IMG/VR virus record: IMGVR_UViG_3300025117_000095
Location: 1-48,228 of that record
Direction: 5' to 3' (one strand)
From: a virus
DNA: 48,228 nt
Under the pieces are notes generated by a model that was given only the letters and a program-made list of their open reading frames with translations, had not been told where the DNA came from and did no database searches. Shown here in pieces: positions 23,090 through 31,531 of this stretch. A program made the position numbers and the translations under genes. The first letter of the stretch is position 1. Each line of letters starts with the position of its first letter.

Positions 23090-23797
23090 ATGCGCAAGGC
23101 CTTCGAATGCTCGATTCCCGGCGGTCCCACCGTCGTGATAGCCGAGCTGACCCCCTCCGAGGTCCTGACCGCCATGCGCGGCGCGGGACGGGGCGCCTCT
23201 GCCTTCGCCGCTCGCCTCGAGTGTGTGCGACATGCCCTCCGCCAGGTGGACGGGCACGACGTCCGCTACCTGGACGTCACCGGGGAGCGGCTACGCGCCT
23301 TGGTGCCCCGCACCCGGCACCAGTTCGCCCTCTCCATCGCCTGGGGTCGCATCCACGAGCCCAACGACGAAACTGTCGAGCGGATGCACGGCACGTTGAG
23401 CCCGGAGATCGGCCCCGATGGTGAGAGATGGACGGCTACCCTCCCGGATGGGCGCCGCGTCGTGCTCGCCGAGCAGTCCCCCGAGACGGTGGCCGAGGCC
23501 CTGACGCGGGCACAGCGGACCAACAAGGGGGAGGCCCTCCAGTTCTTCGCAGGCCTGCTCGATTCCGTCCGCATCTCCCTCGTGGAGGTGGACGGTCGGA
23601 CCGTGAGCCAGGCAGAGCTTGCCGGCAAGGGCTGGGACCAGCGCTTCTCGGTCGCAGAGACCTTCCTCCTCGGCGCTGCATGGAACGAGATCCATGTCTC
23701 CGGAGGCGCCGACCTCGTGGGGGAATTGAAGCCCGTACTTGGGACGCCATCGCCTACGCCTGCAGGTACGGGCACCAACGACTCGAAGACGTCCTGA
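23090..23797 (+). CDS. Tail assembly chaperone, short form
   Basis: 235 aa. Two copies of a domain of about 80 residues occur in tandem: residues 14-96 (IAELTPSEVLTAMRGAGRG, then FALSIAWGRIHE) and 124-210 (LAEQSPETVAEALTRAQRT, then FLLGAAWNEIHV). It lies between tube and tape measure. A -1 frameshift at 23717-23725 would give a longer form. It ends in a Thr/Pro tail when not shifted. Chaperones of this kind coat the tape measure during tail assembly. Confidence 0.8.
   Translation: MRKAFECSIPGGPTVVIAELTPSEVLTAMRGAGRGASAFAARLECVRHALRQVDGHDVRYLDVTGERLRALVPRTRHQFALSIAWGRIHEPNDETVERMHGTLSPEIGPDGERWTATLPDGRRVVLAEQSPETVAEALTRAQRTNKGEALQFFAGLLDSVRISLVEVDGRTVSQAELAGKGWDQRFSVAETFLLGAAWNEIHVSGGADLVGELKPVLGTPSPTPAGTGTNDSKTS
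23717..23725 (+). other. Probable -1 ribosomal frameshift site
   Basis: In-frame codons GTG GGG GAA contain five G in a row (23719-23723). After GGG, slipping back one base reads GGA and continues in the -1 frame. That frame is open to 23892 and encodes a natural-looking domain. This is the G/GT arrangement of tail chaperones. It is not a perfect XXXYYYZ heptamer. Confidence 0.6.
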
Positions 23798-23892
23798 CCT
23801 GGCCGTTGCGACAGCTCAACGCCTTCAACGACGCCCTGGGGCGCATCGTCCAGGACGAGAACGGACGCAACGGAGACGACGATGGCCGATGA
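23722..23892 (+). CDS. Tail assembly chaperone, frameshift extension
   Basis: 56 codons plus stop, in the -1 frame relative to 23090-23797: EARTWDAIAYACRYGHQRLEDVLTWPLRQLNAFNDALGRIVQDEN. It has no start of its own and ends within the tape-measure start, as T extensions do. The full product would be about 267 aa. Confidence 0.7.
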   Translation, partial: GIEARTWDAIAYACRYGHQRLEDVLTWPLRQLNAFNDALGRIVQDENGRNGDDDGR

Positions 23893-25609
23893 CTACCAGA
23901 TCGTCGCACGCATCGTCGCCGAGGATGCGACAGGGGCCGGCGCGTCGGGCGCGGAACGCCACCTCGACGGGGTGCAGGAGCACGCACGGCGCACGGGCGC
24001 AAACATCACCAGCATCCTCTCCCGCGCCTTCGCCATCGTCGGCGGCGCCGCGGGGGTCGGGATGGCGGTGAAGGGCATCGTGGGTCTTCACGCCACCGCG
24101 CAGGACGCGACCAACGGCATTGCCGCGCTGCTCAACGTGCAGACGGGCGCGCCCATCAACACGACCCTGGCGCGAGCCCGGGAGCTGGTCCAGGGCCTCA
24201 AGCAGGACGCCGCGGCGGGCGTCGGCGAGCTGAACGACTACACACAGGGCTTCCAGCGCCTGCTGTCCCCGGGCCTCGGCGCGGGGGGCTCCCTCGACCA
24301 GATCAAGGAGCTGAACAAGCTGGCAATCGCCGGCGCCGGAGCATTGTACGGCGCCGAAGGGACGGCCCTGGGGCCTGCCGACGTCGCCCAGGCCATCCTC
24401 CAGGGGGCCAACCCCACCGAGACGCCCGTCGTCATGCAGGCCCTATCAGCATCAGGGGTCACACAGAAGAAGTTCAACGCCATGAGCCAATCCGATCGGC
24501 TCACCACCCTTCTGGCCGCGTTCGGAAAGTTCGGACCCGCTATCGAGCTCATGGGCAAGTCCTGGAACGCCCAGATGAGCACCTTCCAGGACAGCGTAAA
24601 GAGCGTCATCGCGGACGTGACCCGGCCCTTGTTCGACAAGTGGACCGAACAGCTCCGCGACGTGAACGACTGGTTCAAGGAGCACCAGGTCCAGATCAAG
24701 AACATCACCGACACCTGGGGCCCCAAGCTCGTCGCCCTCTGGGACCACCTGGTCAAGCAGGCCGGGACCTACGCCGCGCTCGTGGGGGCGGCGGCGGTCG
24801 CCCAGGTCATTCCCCTTGGCGGCGCCGCCGCAAGGGTCGGGGCGGGCGTGGCCGCCAGCGGCATGCCGTACCTCACGCGGGAGCTCGCTGTGGTGGGTGG
24901 GGTCGTCAAGGCCGGTGGAGGTGGCGGCGTCCTGGCTGCTCTCGGCGGCTCGTTGAGCGGAATCATGGGCAGCTTGAGCGCCCTGGCGGGCCCGCTCCTC
25001 ATCGTGGCAGGTGCGTTCCTGGCCGTGAAGGGTGCGATCGGGGAGTTCCCGGGGCTCCTCATTTGGCTCGGCGACGAGGCCCGGCAGTTCATGGCCGCTA
25101 TCGGCGACCTGGGATCGGCCTTCGGAATGCTCACCGCGCGCGGAAGCGCCCTCAACATCGTCGGCGCCGCCATCGTGGGCGTCATCGGCGGCATCATTGG
25201 GACGATGACCGACATGGTCAAGGTCTCGGCGACTGTCGTGACCGCGTTCGGCCTGCTATTCCGCGTCCTGGGATTCATCGGGAAGGCCATCGTGGCCATC
25301 TTCCACGGCGACATCGGCGTGCTCGACACGTTGAAGACCGACATCACAGGCGCCGCCGCGGACGCCTGGGCGTTGACGAAGGATATGTGGGTGCCCAAAG
25401 AGGTCGATACCCCTGCGGAATGGCAGGGTCCCAAGCAAGACCTCCCCACCACGAAACCCCCCGTCGTGAACATTGGCCAGGTCACGATCAACCAGCGCAT
25501 CGAGGCCAACGACGATCCCGTCCGGATCGTTCGCGCTTTCGACTCGGCCATCGAGCACGTCGAGAAGTACCGCCGTCAGTCGCGTCGTCGGTTCGCCCCC
25601 GCTCTGTAG
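23882..25609 (+). CDS. Tape measure protein
   Basis: 575 aa; overlaps the chaperone extension. Helical N-terminal half, then a long hydrophobic Gly/Ala region (about 300-490, for example VAGAFLAVKGAIGEFPGLLIWLG and IVGAAIVGVIGGIIGTM), typical of tape measures that later insert into membrane. At about 0.15 nm per residue a tail near 85 nm is expected. Confidence 0.85.
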   Translation: MADDYQIVARIVAEDATGAGASGAERHLDGVQEHARRTGANITSILSRAFAIVGGAAGVGMAVKGIVGLHATAQDATNGIAALLNVQTGAPINTTLARARELVQGLKQDAAAGVGELNDYTQGFQRLLSPGLGAGGSLDQIKELNKLAIAGAGALYGAEGTALGPADVAQAILQGANPTETPVVMQALSASGVTQKKFNAMSQSDRLTTLLAAFGKFGPAIELMGKSWNAQMSTFQDSVKSVIADVTRPLFDKWTEQLRDVNDWFKEHQVQIKNITDTWGPKLVALWDHLVKQAGTYAALVGAAAVAQVIPLGGAAARVGAGVAASGMPYLTRELAVVGGVVKAGGGGGVLAALGGSLSGIMGSLSALAGPLLIVAGAFLAVKGAIGEFPGLLIWLGDEARQFMAAIGDLGSAFGMLTARGSALNIVGAAIVGVIGGIIGTMTDMVKVSATVVTAFGLLFRVLGFIGKAIVAIFHGDIGVLDTLKTDITGAAADAWALTKDMWVPKEVDTPAEWQGPKQDLPTTKPPVVNIGQVTINQRIEANDDPVRIVRAFDSAIEHVEKYRRQSRRRFAPAL

Positions 25610-25618
25610 GAATCCCCA

Positions 25619-26173
25619 ATGTCCGGCTCCGCTGATGGACGGCCCGTCACCATCCGCGAGCTGGAGGGAGACCTGCGCTCGGTCACCCTGGAAGGTCCGG
25701 ATCTTCCGGATCAAGGAGTAGAGGCACCCGTCTCGATGCGGATGGTCCGGACCCGCTACCCGGGTTCGTCGGGCGTCTCGACGCAGATCCTCGGCATTGA
25801 GGAGGGCGACATCGAGCTGCGGTGCTTCTTCAACGACGCCCTCACGCTGCTCGACGAAGGCGCCATCGGCCAGGTGGAGACCCTCCGCGGCCTGGTCCAG
25901 GGCGGTGCCTGGTGTGAGCTGGCCTGGGGGACCCTCCTCGTCCGCCGGGGCTACGTCACCAAGGTCGTCCCCAGCTACCACCGGGAGTCGATGATCGGCT
26001 GCATAATCACGTTCGCCCCAGACGAAGCGGACGAGGTCTTCTACCTGGCGATCCAGCAGCCGAAGGTCTCCCTCGAACAGATCATGGCCGCCAGCGACGC
26101 CGCCCTTCGCCTGCTCGACCTGCTCGACGACGCCATCGCCATCGCCAACCTGGCGTCCATGGTGATCTCGTGA
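25619..26173 (+). CDS. Tail/baseplate protein, unknown type
   Basis: 184 aa. Beta-rich first two thirds (SVTLEGPDLPDQGVEAPVSMRMVRTRYPG, then CELAWGTLLVRRGYVTKVVPSYH) and a helical Ala/Leu tail (ALRLLDLLDDAIAIANLASMV). Lies between tape measure and LysM protein, a usual place for a baseplate hub partner. Confidence 0.6.
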   Translation: MSGSADGRPVTIRELEGDLRSVTLEGPDLPDQGVEAPVSMRMVRTRYPGSSGVSTQILGIEEGDIELRCFFNDALTLLDEGAIGQVETLRGLVQGGAWCELAWGTLLVRRGYVTKVVPSYHRESMIGCIITFAPDEADEVFYLAIQQPKVSLEQIMAASDAALRLLDLLDDAIAIANLASMVIS

Positions 26174-26670
26174 GAACCGTCGCCGCGTTCAACGCCGACG
26201 CCGGTGCCATCTCCGCGGGCGTCCGCACGGCCATCGCGAGCGTCGATACGCTCCTCCGGCAGGGCAAGGCGACGGCACAGACCATCCGCCACCTCCGCGC
26301 CGAGGTGCAGGGCTACCTGGACGACATCCGGACCCTCCGGACGAACCTCGACCTCGTGGACGTCGAGGATCTCCAGACGGCGGACCGCGCGGACGACACC
26401 CTCGCCCTGTGGCGCTGGGAGCGGGAGGTCCGCCACACGATGGGCTCCGCCGGCTACCAGCTCCGCCGGCTCTGGGAGCTGCTCCGGGACTTCGAACAGG
26501 GGTCCACGCGGACGCTCCACACCGTGCGCTCCGGAGATACCCTCCAGCGCCTCGCCGCCCGCTACCTCGGCGACTGGCGCGAGTGGCCGAGGCTCCTCGA
26601 CGCCAACCCCGGCCTCGAGGCCGGTCCGCTCACCTCCGGGCAGGTGCTGACCATCCCGTCGAAGGCGTAG
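26170..26670 (+). CDS. LysM-domain baseplate protein
   Basis: 166 aa from GTG overlapping the previous stop (GTGA). The C-terminus (about 115-166) is a LysM domain: LHTVRSGDTLQRLAARYLGDWREWPRLLDANPGL, then SGQVLTIPS. LysM modules bind peptidoglycan, and LysM baseplate proteins join tail tube and hub in many contractile phages. The first 110 residues are helical. Confidence 0.85.
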   Translation: MRTVAAFNADAGAISAGVRTAIASVDTLLRQGKATAQTIRHLRAEVQGYLDDIRTLRTNLDLVDVEDLQTADRADDTLALWRWEREVRHTMGSAGYQLRRLWELLRDFEQGSTRTLHTVRSGDTLQRLAARYLGDWREWPRLLDANPGLEAGPLTSGQVLTIPSKA

Positions 26671-26673
26671 TCC

Positions 26674-28194
26674 ATGCCCGCTCGCTTCCGCATCCGGGAC
26701 CTCCTGGATCGGCAGGGCGCTGCCCTGGATCGGCTCTCCGACCGGGACGCCCGGGCGTTCCTGCGCGCCTATGAGGACGCCCGCCGGGAGCTGCGTGAGC
26801 AGCTCGACGTGATGGTCCGGACCGGCGCGGACCGCAAGACCCCCTTCTCGGCGGCCTACCTCCGCTCGACGATGGCGCAGGTCGAGGGGGGCATCCGCAG
26901 CCTCGAGCGACGCCTGGGGACCGTCCTCGACGCCGCCACGCGCCGTCAGCGGGACCAGGCGCTCGAGGACCTCCTCGCAGTCGTCGGACGGGCGGAACGA
27001 GACCAGTTCACGGAACTGTCCACCCGCATCGAGACGCAGGCCCTCCAGCGGTTCGTCCAGCAGGACGGGCTCCTCCTCCACCAGCACAGCATTCAGCGCT
27101 ACGGTCGCGACCTGGTCTCCAAGATCCAGGCGGAGCTGGTGGGCGGGGTCGTTCGCCAGCTCACCCTCGACCAGGTGGTCGACCGGATCGTCGGCACGGA
27201 TCAGTCCGTCTTCGCCGGCATGCGCCACCGGGCGGAACTCATCGCCCGGATGGAGATGTCGCGGGCCTACAACGAGGGCCACCAGGCGTCCCTGGAAGAG
27301 GCCTCCAACGTCCTCGACGCCGACGAGCCCGACCGCCCCGACCCCTTGGTGAAGCGCGCGGACGAGTACCTCGACAAGCGGAACCACCCCTTCTCACGGG
27401 CCCTGGACGGGAAGATCGCCCCCATCACCGTCCAGGTGGGTGACAAGCACGTTCCCGGCGAGTGGGAGGTTCCTGACTCGGAGGTCCAGGCCGCGGCGAA
27501 GGCCATCGGCAAGCGCGCCAGCGGCATCGTCTGGAGGAAGGAGGGGTCTACCTGGAAGGGGTCGATGCACCCCGCCCACTACAACGATCGTGGGCGCATG
27601 ACGCCCTGGAGGTCGAGCTGGGAGGAGATGGACCGGACGCCGGTTGAGAGGCCGAAGTGGAGGCCGAAGGCGCGTCGTGGGCGGCCGGCGGAGACGGATG
27701 AGGAACCAGTGAAGGTGCGAGAGGCGGCGCCAAGGACGGGAGGGGCAAGAATCCCCGAGGCTCCAACAGGGCTGACCGTGCCATCGAGGCAACCAGATCC
27801 AAATGCGAGGCCTGGCGGCATCCCCAGGAAGATCCGTAAGGATTCCGATAGCGCCCGAAGCGACAGACGTGAGAATGAAGCCGCCATCATGGTGGCACAG
27901 GCAGGCTTCGACATCATGCAGCTTCCAGAGAAGAAGGACCAAAAGAACCCAGATTATGGGATCGAGGGTCGGATCTTCGACTGCTATTCCCCGAAGCCCG
28001 GGCATCTGAACACCGTTCGACGGACTTTCGACGGGAAGATCAAAGCCCAGCAAGCCAGACGCTTCATTCTCAACCTCACGGATGCACCAAATCTTTCCGT
28101 AGAGGACATCACTCGACATTTCCAGGAAGATCCTCTCGAAGGTCTCATGGAAGTACTGGCGGTAGTTGACGGCAGGGTCCTTCGGATTCTATGA
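26674..28194 (+). CDS. MuF-type head protein with C-terminal CdiA-type RNase toxin
   Basis: 506 aa. Residues about 1-335 are a phage Mu F-like minor head domain: AELIARMEMSRAYNEGHQASLEEAS, then HPFSRALDGKIAP and HPAHYNDRGRMTPW. A disordered Arg/Pro/Glu linker (about 335-400) follows. Residues 401-506 start NEAAIMVAQAGFDIMQLPE and continue NPDYGIEGRIFDCYSP, GQA-like KAQQARRFILNLTD and GLMEVLAVVDGRVLRI, the plan of CdiA C-terminal tRNase domains (BECR fold). Base composition falls visibly in the last 420 bp. MuF polymorphic toxins of temperate phages are known. Location among tail genes is unusual for a MuF gene. Confidence 0.8.
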   Translation: MPARFRIRDLLDRQGAALDRLSDRDARAFLRAYEDARRELREQLDVMVRTGADRKTPFSAAYLRSTMAQVEGGIRSLERRLGTVLDAATRRQRDQALEDLLAVVGRAERDQFTELSTRIETQALQRFVQQDGLLLHQHSIQRYGRDLVSKIQAELVGGVVRQLTLDQVVDRIVGTDQSVFAGMRHRAELIARMEMSRAYNEGHQASLEEASNVLDADEPDRPDPLVKRADEYLDKRNHPFSRALDGKIAPITVQVGDKHVPGEWEVPDSEVQAAAKAIGKRASGIVWRKEGSTWKGSMHPAHYNDRGRMTPWRSSWEEMDRTPVERPKWRPKARRGRPAETDEEPVKVREAAPRTGGARIPEAPTGLTVPSRQPDPNARPGGIPRKIRKDSDSARSDRRENEAAIMVAQAGFDIMQLPEKKDQKNPDYGIEGRIFDCYSPKPGHLNTVRRTFDGKIKAQQARRFILNLTDAPNLSVEDITRHFQEDPLEGLMEVLAVVDGRVLRIL

Positions 28195-28201
28195 TTGGAC
28201 C

Positions 28202-28570
28202 ATGCATTTCTTCACCCTCATCAAACGCCAGGACTTCAAAGAACCAGTGGACCGGGTGGCCAGCGCCAACCAGGGTCTCCTGTATGCCCATGGCACGCCG
28301 CTCAGGCCTTCGGATTCCGAGGAATTGAGGAAGATCTACAACATCAACGCGGACTTTGATGTGTTCATCGAAGAAATGTGCGGGGGCAGCTCCGAACTTA
28401 TGGTCAAGGCCATCATCAACGCCATGAAGGCTCTGCTCCAGGCTGGCACAGGGGATCTGGTCCTCCTCCACAACGGCGAGACCGAATGGCTCAGACGCCA
28501 GAACGGAGTGATCTCGTTCTCCGGCAGCCAGTGGTGGCAACGTCGCGCGAAGAAGGCCTTGTCCGCCTGA
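28202..28570 (+). CDS. Candidate immunity protein for the MuF toxin
   Basis: 122 aa starting eight bases after the toxin stop; a TTG at 28166 inside the toxin gene is an alternative start. Single soluble domain (HFFTLIKRQDFKEPVDRVAS, then ELRKIYNINADFDVFIEEMCGGSSELMVKAIINAMKALLQ). Low GC like the toxin domain, unlike the flanking tail genes. No family recognised. Immunity role inferred from position, size and shared composition. The ribosome site is weak. Confidence 0.6.
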   Translation: MHFFTLIKRQDFKEPVDRVASANQGLLYAHGTPLRPSDSEELRKIYNINADFDVFIEEMCGGSSELMVKAIINAMKALLQAGTGDLVLLHNGETEWLRRQNGVISFSGSQWWQRRAKKALSA

Positions 28571-28684
28571 CTCTACCCAGCCCGCCGGGTTTCCCGCCCA
28601 GTCGCCGTGGAGCCACGCATGACCGAGATCCTGAAGTCGTGCGGCTTCGAGACGCGGCGGACCTGATTCCCCGAGGACATCAAC

Positions 28685-28954
28685 ATGAGCGACGTCGAGT
28701 ACTTCATGGGCCTGGGACTGAACCGCGAAGAGGCGGAAACCATGGTTCCCCTGTACCAGAAGCTCCGGGACACGAGTCCGGCCCGAGAGCCGGCCACGCG
28801 CTCGATAGAGGACCTCCAGGACAAGTTCAAGAAGCTGAACAGATACCTCGAGTTCAACTACCCGAGTCTTCCGGTCGTCCTCTTCCTGCTCTATGACGAA
28901 CTGCGTGAGAACCTCGGCCTGGAGAGACTTGGACCCACGATAATCAGGAACTGA
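28685..28954 (+). CDS. Small island protein, unknown
   Basis: 89 aa; ATG with CGAGGACA upstream. Helical and amphipathic (EAETMVPLYQKLRDTSP, DLQDKFKKLNRYLEF, PSLPVVLFLLYDELRENLG). Follows the candidate immunity gene by 114 bp. It could be a second immunity gene or unrelated cargo. It overlaps the opposing gene by 11 bp. Confidence 0.55.
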   Translation: MSDVEYFMGLGLNREEAETMVPLYQKLRDTSPAREPATRSIEDLQDKFKKLNRYLEFNYPSLPVVLFLLYDELRENLGLERLGPTIIRN

Positions 28955-29246
28955 CTGGTTCTTTCCGCGTCTCGGTCCTCGACTCGATGTGTCCTTCTGA
29001 AAGGCGGATGACCATGAAGGTGGTCTCCGTCCACCGGGCGACTGTGTCACCGATCTGCCTCGGCCTGCTTTCGCCCTTGACTTCCCACCCCTCGGCGGCG
29101 CTGCGGATCTCGTCCATCGCCTTCTCGATGGCGCCCGTGAGGGACAGACCCCTGTTCGTCATGTAGATGAAGGCGAGCCTCCAGATCAGGTCTTCGTTCG
29201 CGACGGTCGAGAAGTCGCTTTTCTCGATGACTTCCTGTTTTCCCAT
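28944..29246 (-). CDS. Small island protein, unknown (minus strand)
   Basis: 100 aa; GGGAGG eight bases before the ATG. Helical N-terminal part (NEDLIWRLAFIYMTNRGLSLTGAIEKAMDEIRSAAEGW), then a strand-rich tail. Opposite to the late operon, so it probably has its own promoter and is expressed outside the lytic cycle. Downstream of the HTH gene at 29565 on the same strand, so the two may form an operon. Confidence 0.6.
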   Translation of the reverse strand: MGKQEVIEKSDFSTVANEDLIWRLAFIYMTNRGLSLTGAIEKAMDEIRSAAEGWEVKGESRPRQIGDTVARWTETTFMVIRLSEGHIESRTETRKEPVSS

Positions 29247-29319
29247 CTTCGATTCCTCCCGCGCCAGGCGCCCACGGGTTCAGACATGGAAGGGCGCTGC
29301 GCGGGGGATTCCTACCTCG

Positions 29320-29565
29320 TCAGGTCGGGTCCGGAGGTGTGGTGGGGGCGGCCGCCGCCTCCACCACCTGCTCCATCGTCCACCCGAGCCAGCGGGCCAG
29401 CTTGAGTGCCGTCGAGGCCGTGGGGGAGTGGTCGCCTCGTTCAAGTCGGTAGAGTGTCACCTTGGAGATTCCGAGCTGTTCGGCGGTCGCTTCACCCGTC
29501 GTGTCGCGTCGGGCACGGATGGCGGCTCCAAGAGCGGTCTTCGGTGGATTCGGTTTCCTGCTCAT
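29320..29565 (-). CDS. XRE HTH protein, paralogue of the HATPase-fusion HTH
   Basis: 81 aa, a single helix-turn-helix. PPKTALGAAIRARR, LYRLERGDHSPTASTALKLARWLGWTMEQVVEAA parallels RPKTALGEALQLRR, FSYLERGLHRPTADTALKLARWLGWSVERVMEAA at 9482. No Shine-Dalgarno is seen. A -10-like TAGGCT lies 11 bases before the ATG, implying a nearly leaderless message, as at 9482. It probably controls the small minus-strand island gene and itself. Confidence 0.75.
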   Translation of the reverse strand: MSRKPNPPKTALGAAIRARRDTTGEATAEQLGISKVTLYRLERGDHSPTASTALKLARWLGWTMEQVVEAAAAPTTPPDPT

Positions 29566-29651
29566 GGGCAGAAGGTAGCCTAGCTATTTCTTGGTCTCCC
29601 AGGCGACCTCGAACGAACCCTCCGTTCAGTGTCCAGTGAGGTTCTACCACG

Positions 29652-30992
29652 ATGCCCCGTCACGCGACCTACCCCCGCTGCCGGGTCGTCCTGACGATCC
29701 TGCTCGAGGACTTCGCCGACGGGTCGGGCGAAGTCATCCCCCCGGCGTTCCCGGTGATCCCCCGCTCGGTCGAGATCGAGCGCAACGGCTACCGCCAGGC
29801 GGACACGTTCTCTCTCGAGCTCGATCATCGCGACTTTCCCATCGACCCGAGGATGATCCGCTCCGTCCTGGTCGGCATCTACCTGGGGGACGTGGGCGAC
29901 CCGACCACGGAGATCTCCCTCGACGACGAGAGCTTCCGCGCGTTCCTCGGGTACGTGGACGAGCCGGAGACCAGCCTCGAGGAGTCGGGGGAGGTCGTCA
30001 GGTTCCGCGGCCGCGACTACACGAGCCTCTTCCTCGACAGGCCGTGGACGGGTGGCGCCATCGACGTCGATCGACGTCTCGGCGATGTCCTCCTCGAGAT
30101 CGTGATGAGCGTGCCCGGGACGGATGGTTTCAAGTCCCTGGAGGCCAGCCCCGACGCGGACATGGACCTGGTCCTCGCCGACATCATCGGCCGGAAGGTC
30201 TACGCTCCCCAGGCCAACGACGACGTCTGGACGATCCTCGTCGACCTGTGCGGTCGGGTGGGGTTCATCCCCGTCATCGAGCTCGACAGGCTGTTGGTTC
30301 TCACCCCCGACAACTTCTCCACGAAGCCCCTCTGGGAGGCCGACGGCCTCTCCCGGGCGTTCGGAGGGCGGAAGGCCTCGTTCCTCTACGGCGAGAACGT
30401 CGCGAAGCTGTCCTACAAGCGCGACTTCAAGGATCCTCGGAGCATCCAGGTGGAGATCCGCTGCTGGGACGAGGTCAACCGAGCCCTCCTGACGGCCCGC
30501 TACCCCGCAACCCCGGTCGTCATCCGGAAGAAGGTCTCCACGACGGGGAAGGCCTCCACCGACTCCGCCCCCATCGTCCCCCTCTTCGTCCAGGGCTGCT
30601 ACACCCAGGCCCACCTCGAGTACATGGCCTACGCGGCCTGGGAGGAGATGGCCCGGAGCCAGGTCGAGGGGGAGCTCGAAACGAAGGAAATGGTCGACCT
30701 CTCAGGACAGGTGGACCTCCCCACCCTCGCCAACGGCGACACGTTGACGGTTGTGCTCGGGTCGACGCTCCAGACATCCATCGCCGGCATGTCGTCGTCG
30801 GAGGCCATCGTGCACCTGACGAGCCCGCCCCGGGCCTTCGACATCGCCATCGCCACCGCCCTGGTGACGAGCTGGAAGCAGGCGCAGGAACTCGCCGCGG
30901 AGTTCTACGTCGCCTCGGCGCGGCACCGGTGGACTCGGGACGAGGGCTATACCCTCACCGTCGCGTTCATCAACTACATCGGGGTGGTCTGA
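29652..30992 (+). CDS. Baseplate hub protein (gpD/gp44-like)
   Basis: 446 aa. Order and pattern match phage late-control D or Mu gp44: an N-terminal barrel (FPVIPRSVEIERNGYRQADTFSLEL), GYVDEPETSLEESGEVVRFRGRDYTSLFLD, a domain with ILVDLCGRVGFIPVI, and a C-terminal LPTLANGDTLTVVLGS. It would form the central hub under the tube. It precedes the gpV-like spike gene, overlapping by one base. Confidence 0.75.
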   Translation: MPRHATYPRCRVVLTILLEDFADGSGEVIPPAFPVIPRSVEIERNGYRQADTFSLELDHRDFPIDPRMIRSVLVGIYLGDVGDPTTEISLDDESFRAFLGYVDEPETSLEESGEVVRFRGRDYTSLFLDRPWTGGAIDVDRRLGDVLLEIVMSVPGTDGFKSLEASPDADMDLVLADIIGRKVYAPQANDDVWTILVDLCGRVGFIPVIELDRLLVLTPDNFSTKPLWEADGLSRAFGGRKASFLYGENVAKLSYKRDFKDPRSIQVEIRCWDEVNRALLTARYPATPVVIRKKVSTTGKASTDSAPIVPLFVQGCYTQAHLEYMAYAAWEEMARSQVEGELETKEMVDLSGQVDLPTLANGDTLTVVLGSTLQTSIAGMSSSEAIVHLTSPPRAFDIAIATALVTSWKQAQELAAEFYVASARHRWTRDEGYTLTVAFINYIGVV

Positions 30993-31528
30993 TGGGCGGC
31001 ATCGAGCGAAGCCTCCAGGGCATCACGGGCGATGGCCGCGTCTGGTTCACCCTCGGCCAGGTCACCAAGGTGGAGACCTCCACCACGTGGGGACTCCTCC
31101 TCACGGTCCTGGTCCCCAGCCTCAACGTGGAGCTCCAGGCGCGCCCGGCCTGGCTCATCGGCGGCGCCACGGGCGAGGGGATGTGGGTACCCGTCGCTGT
31201 CGATGACGAGGTGCTGCTGTTCATGCCCGACGGCGATCCCAATCGGGCCGTCGCGCTCGCCGGCGTCACGTCGAAGCTGAATCTCCCCCCCTCGGGGTGG
31301 AACAATGACCGAGTCTCGGTCGTCCAGGTCAACGGCATGGAGGTCCGGACCTCTCCGGCGGCCGTCGTCGAGGCCGTGGTGCTGGAGTCCCTCCTCACTG
31401 ACATGCAGGCCGCGCTCACCGAGGTGCAGGCAGCCCTGGCTGCCCTCGGGTTGCCGACTACCAACCTTGCCGCACTCATCGCCAACCTGCCCACACTCTA
31501 TCGCGCCGCCGCGCTCCGCTCGGAGTAG
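30992..31528 (+). CDS. Baseplate spike/assembly protein V-like
   Basis: 178 aa; ATG overlaps the previous stop. An OB-like beta domain (LGQVTKVETSTTWGLLLTVLVPSLN, then GEGMWVPVAVDDEVLLFMPDGDPNRAVALAG) is typical of gpV/gp45 spikes. The C-terminus is helical (LLTDMQAALTEVQAALAALGL), not the usual beta-helix needle. Confidence 0.7.
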   Translation: MGGIERSLQGITGDGRVWFTLGQVTKVETSTTWGLLLTVLVPSLNVELQARPAWLIGGATGEGMWVPVAVDDEVLLFMPDGDPNRAVALAGVTSKLNLPPSGWNNDRVSVVQVNGMEVRTSPAAVVEAVVLESLLTDMQAALTEVQAALAALGLPTTNLAALIANLPTLYRAAALRSE

Positions 31529-31531
31529 CCC

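Noticed and set aside
28619-28666. 15-codon frame with a fair ribosome site between two island genes
   Set aside because: Too short to support without expression data; could be chance.
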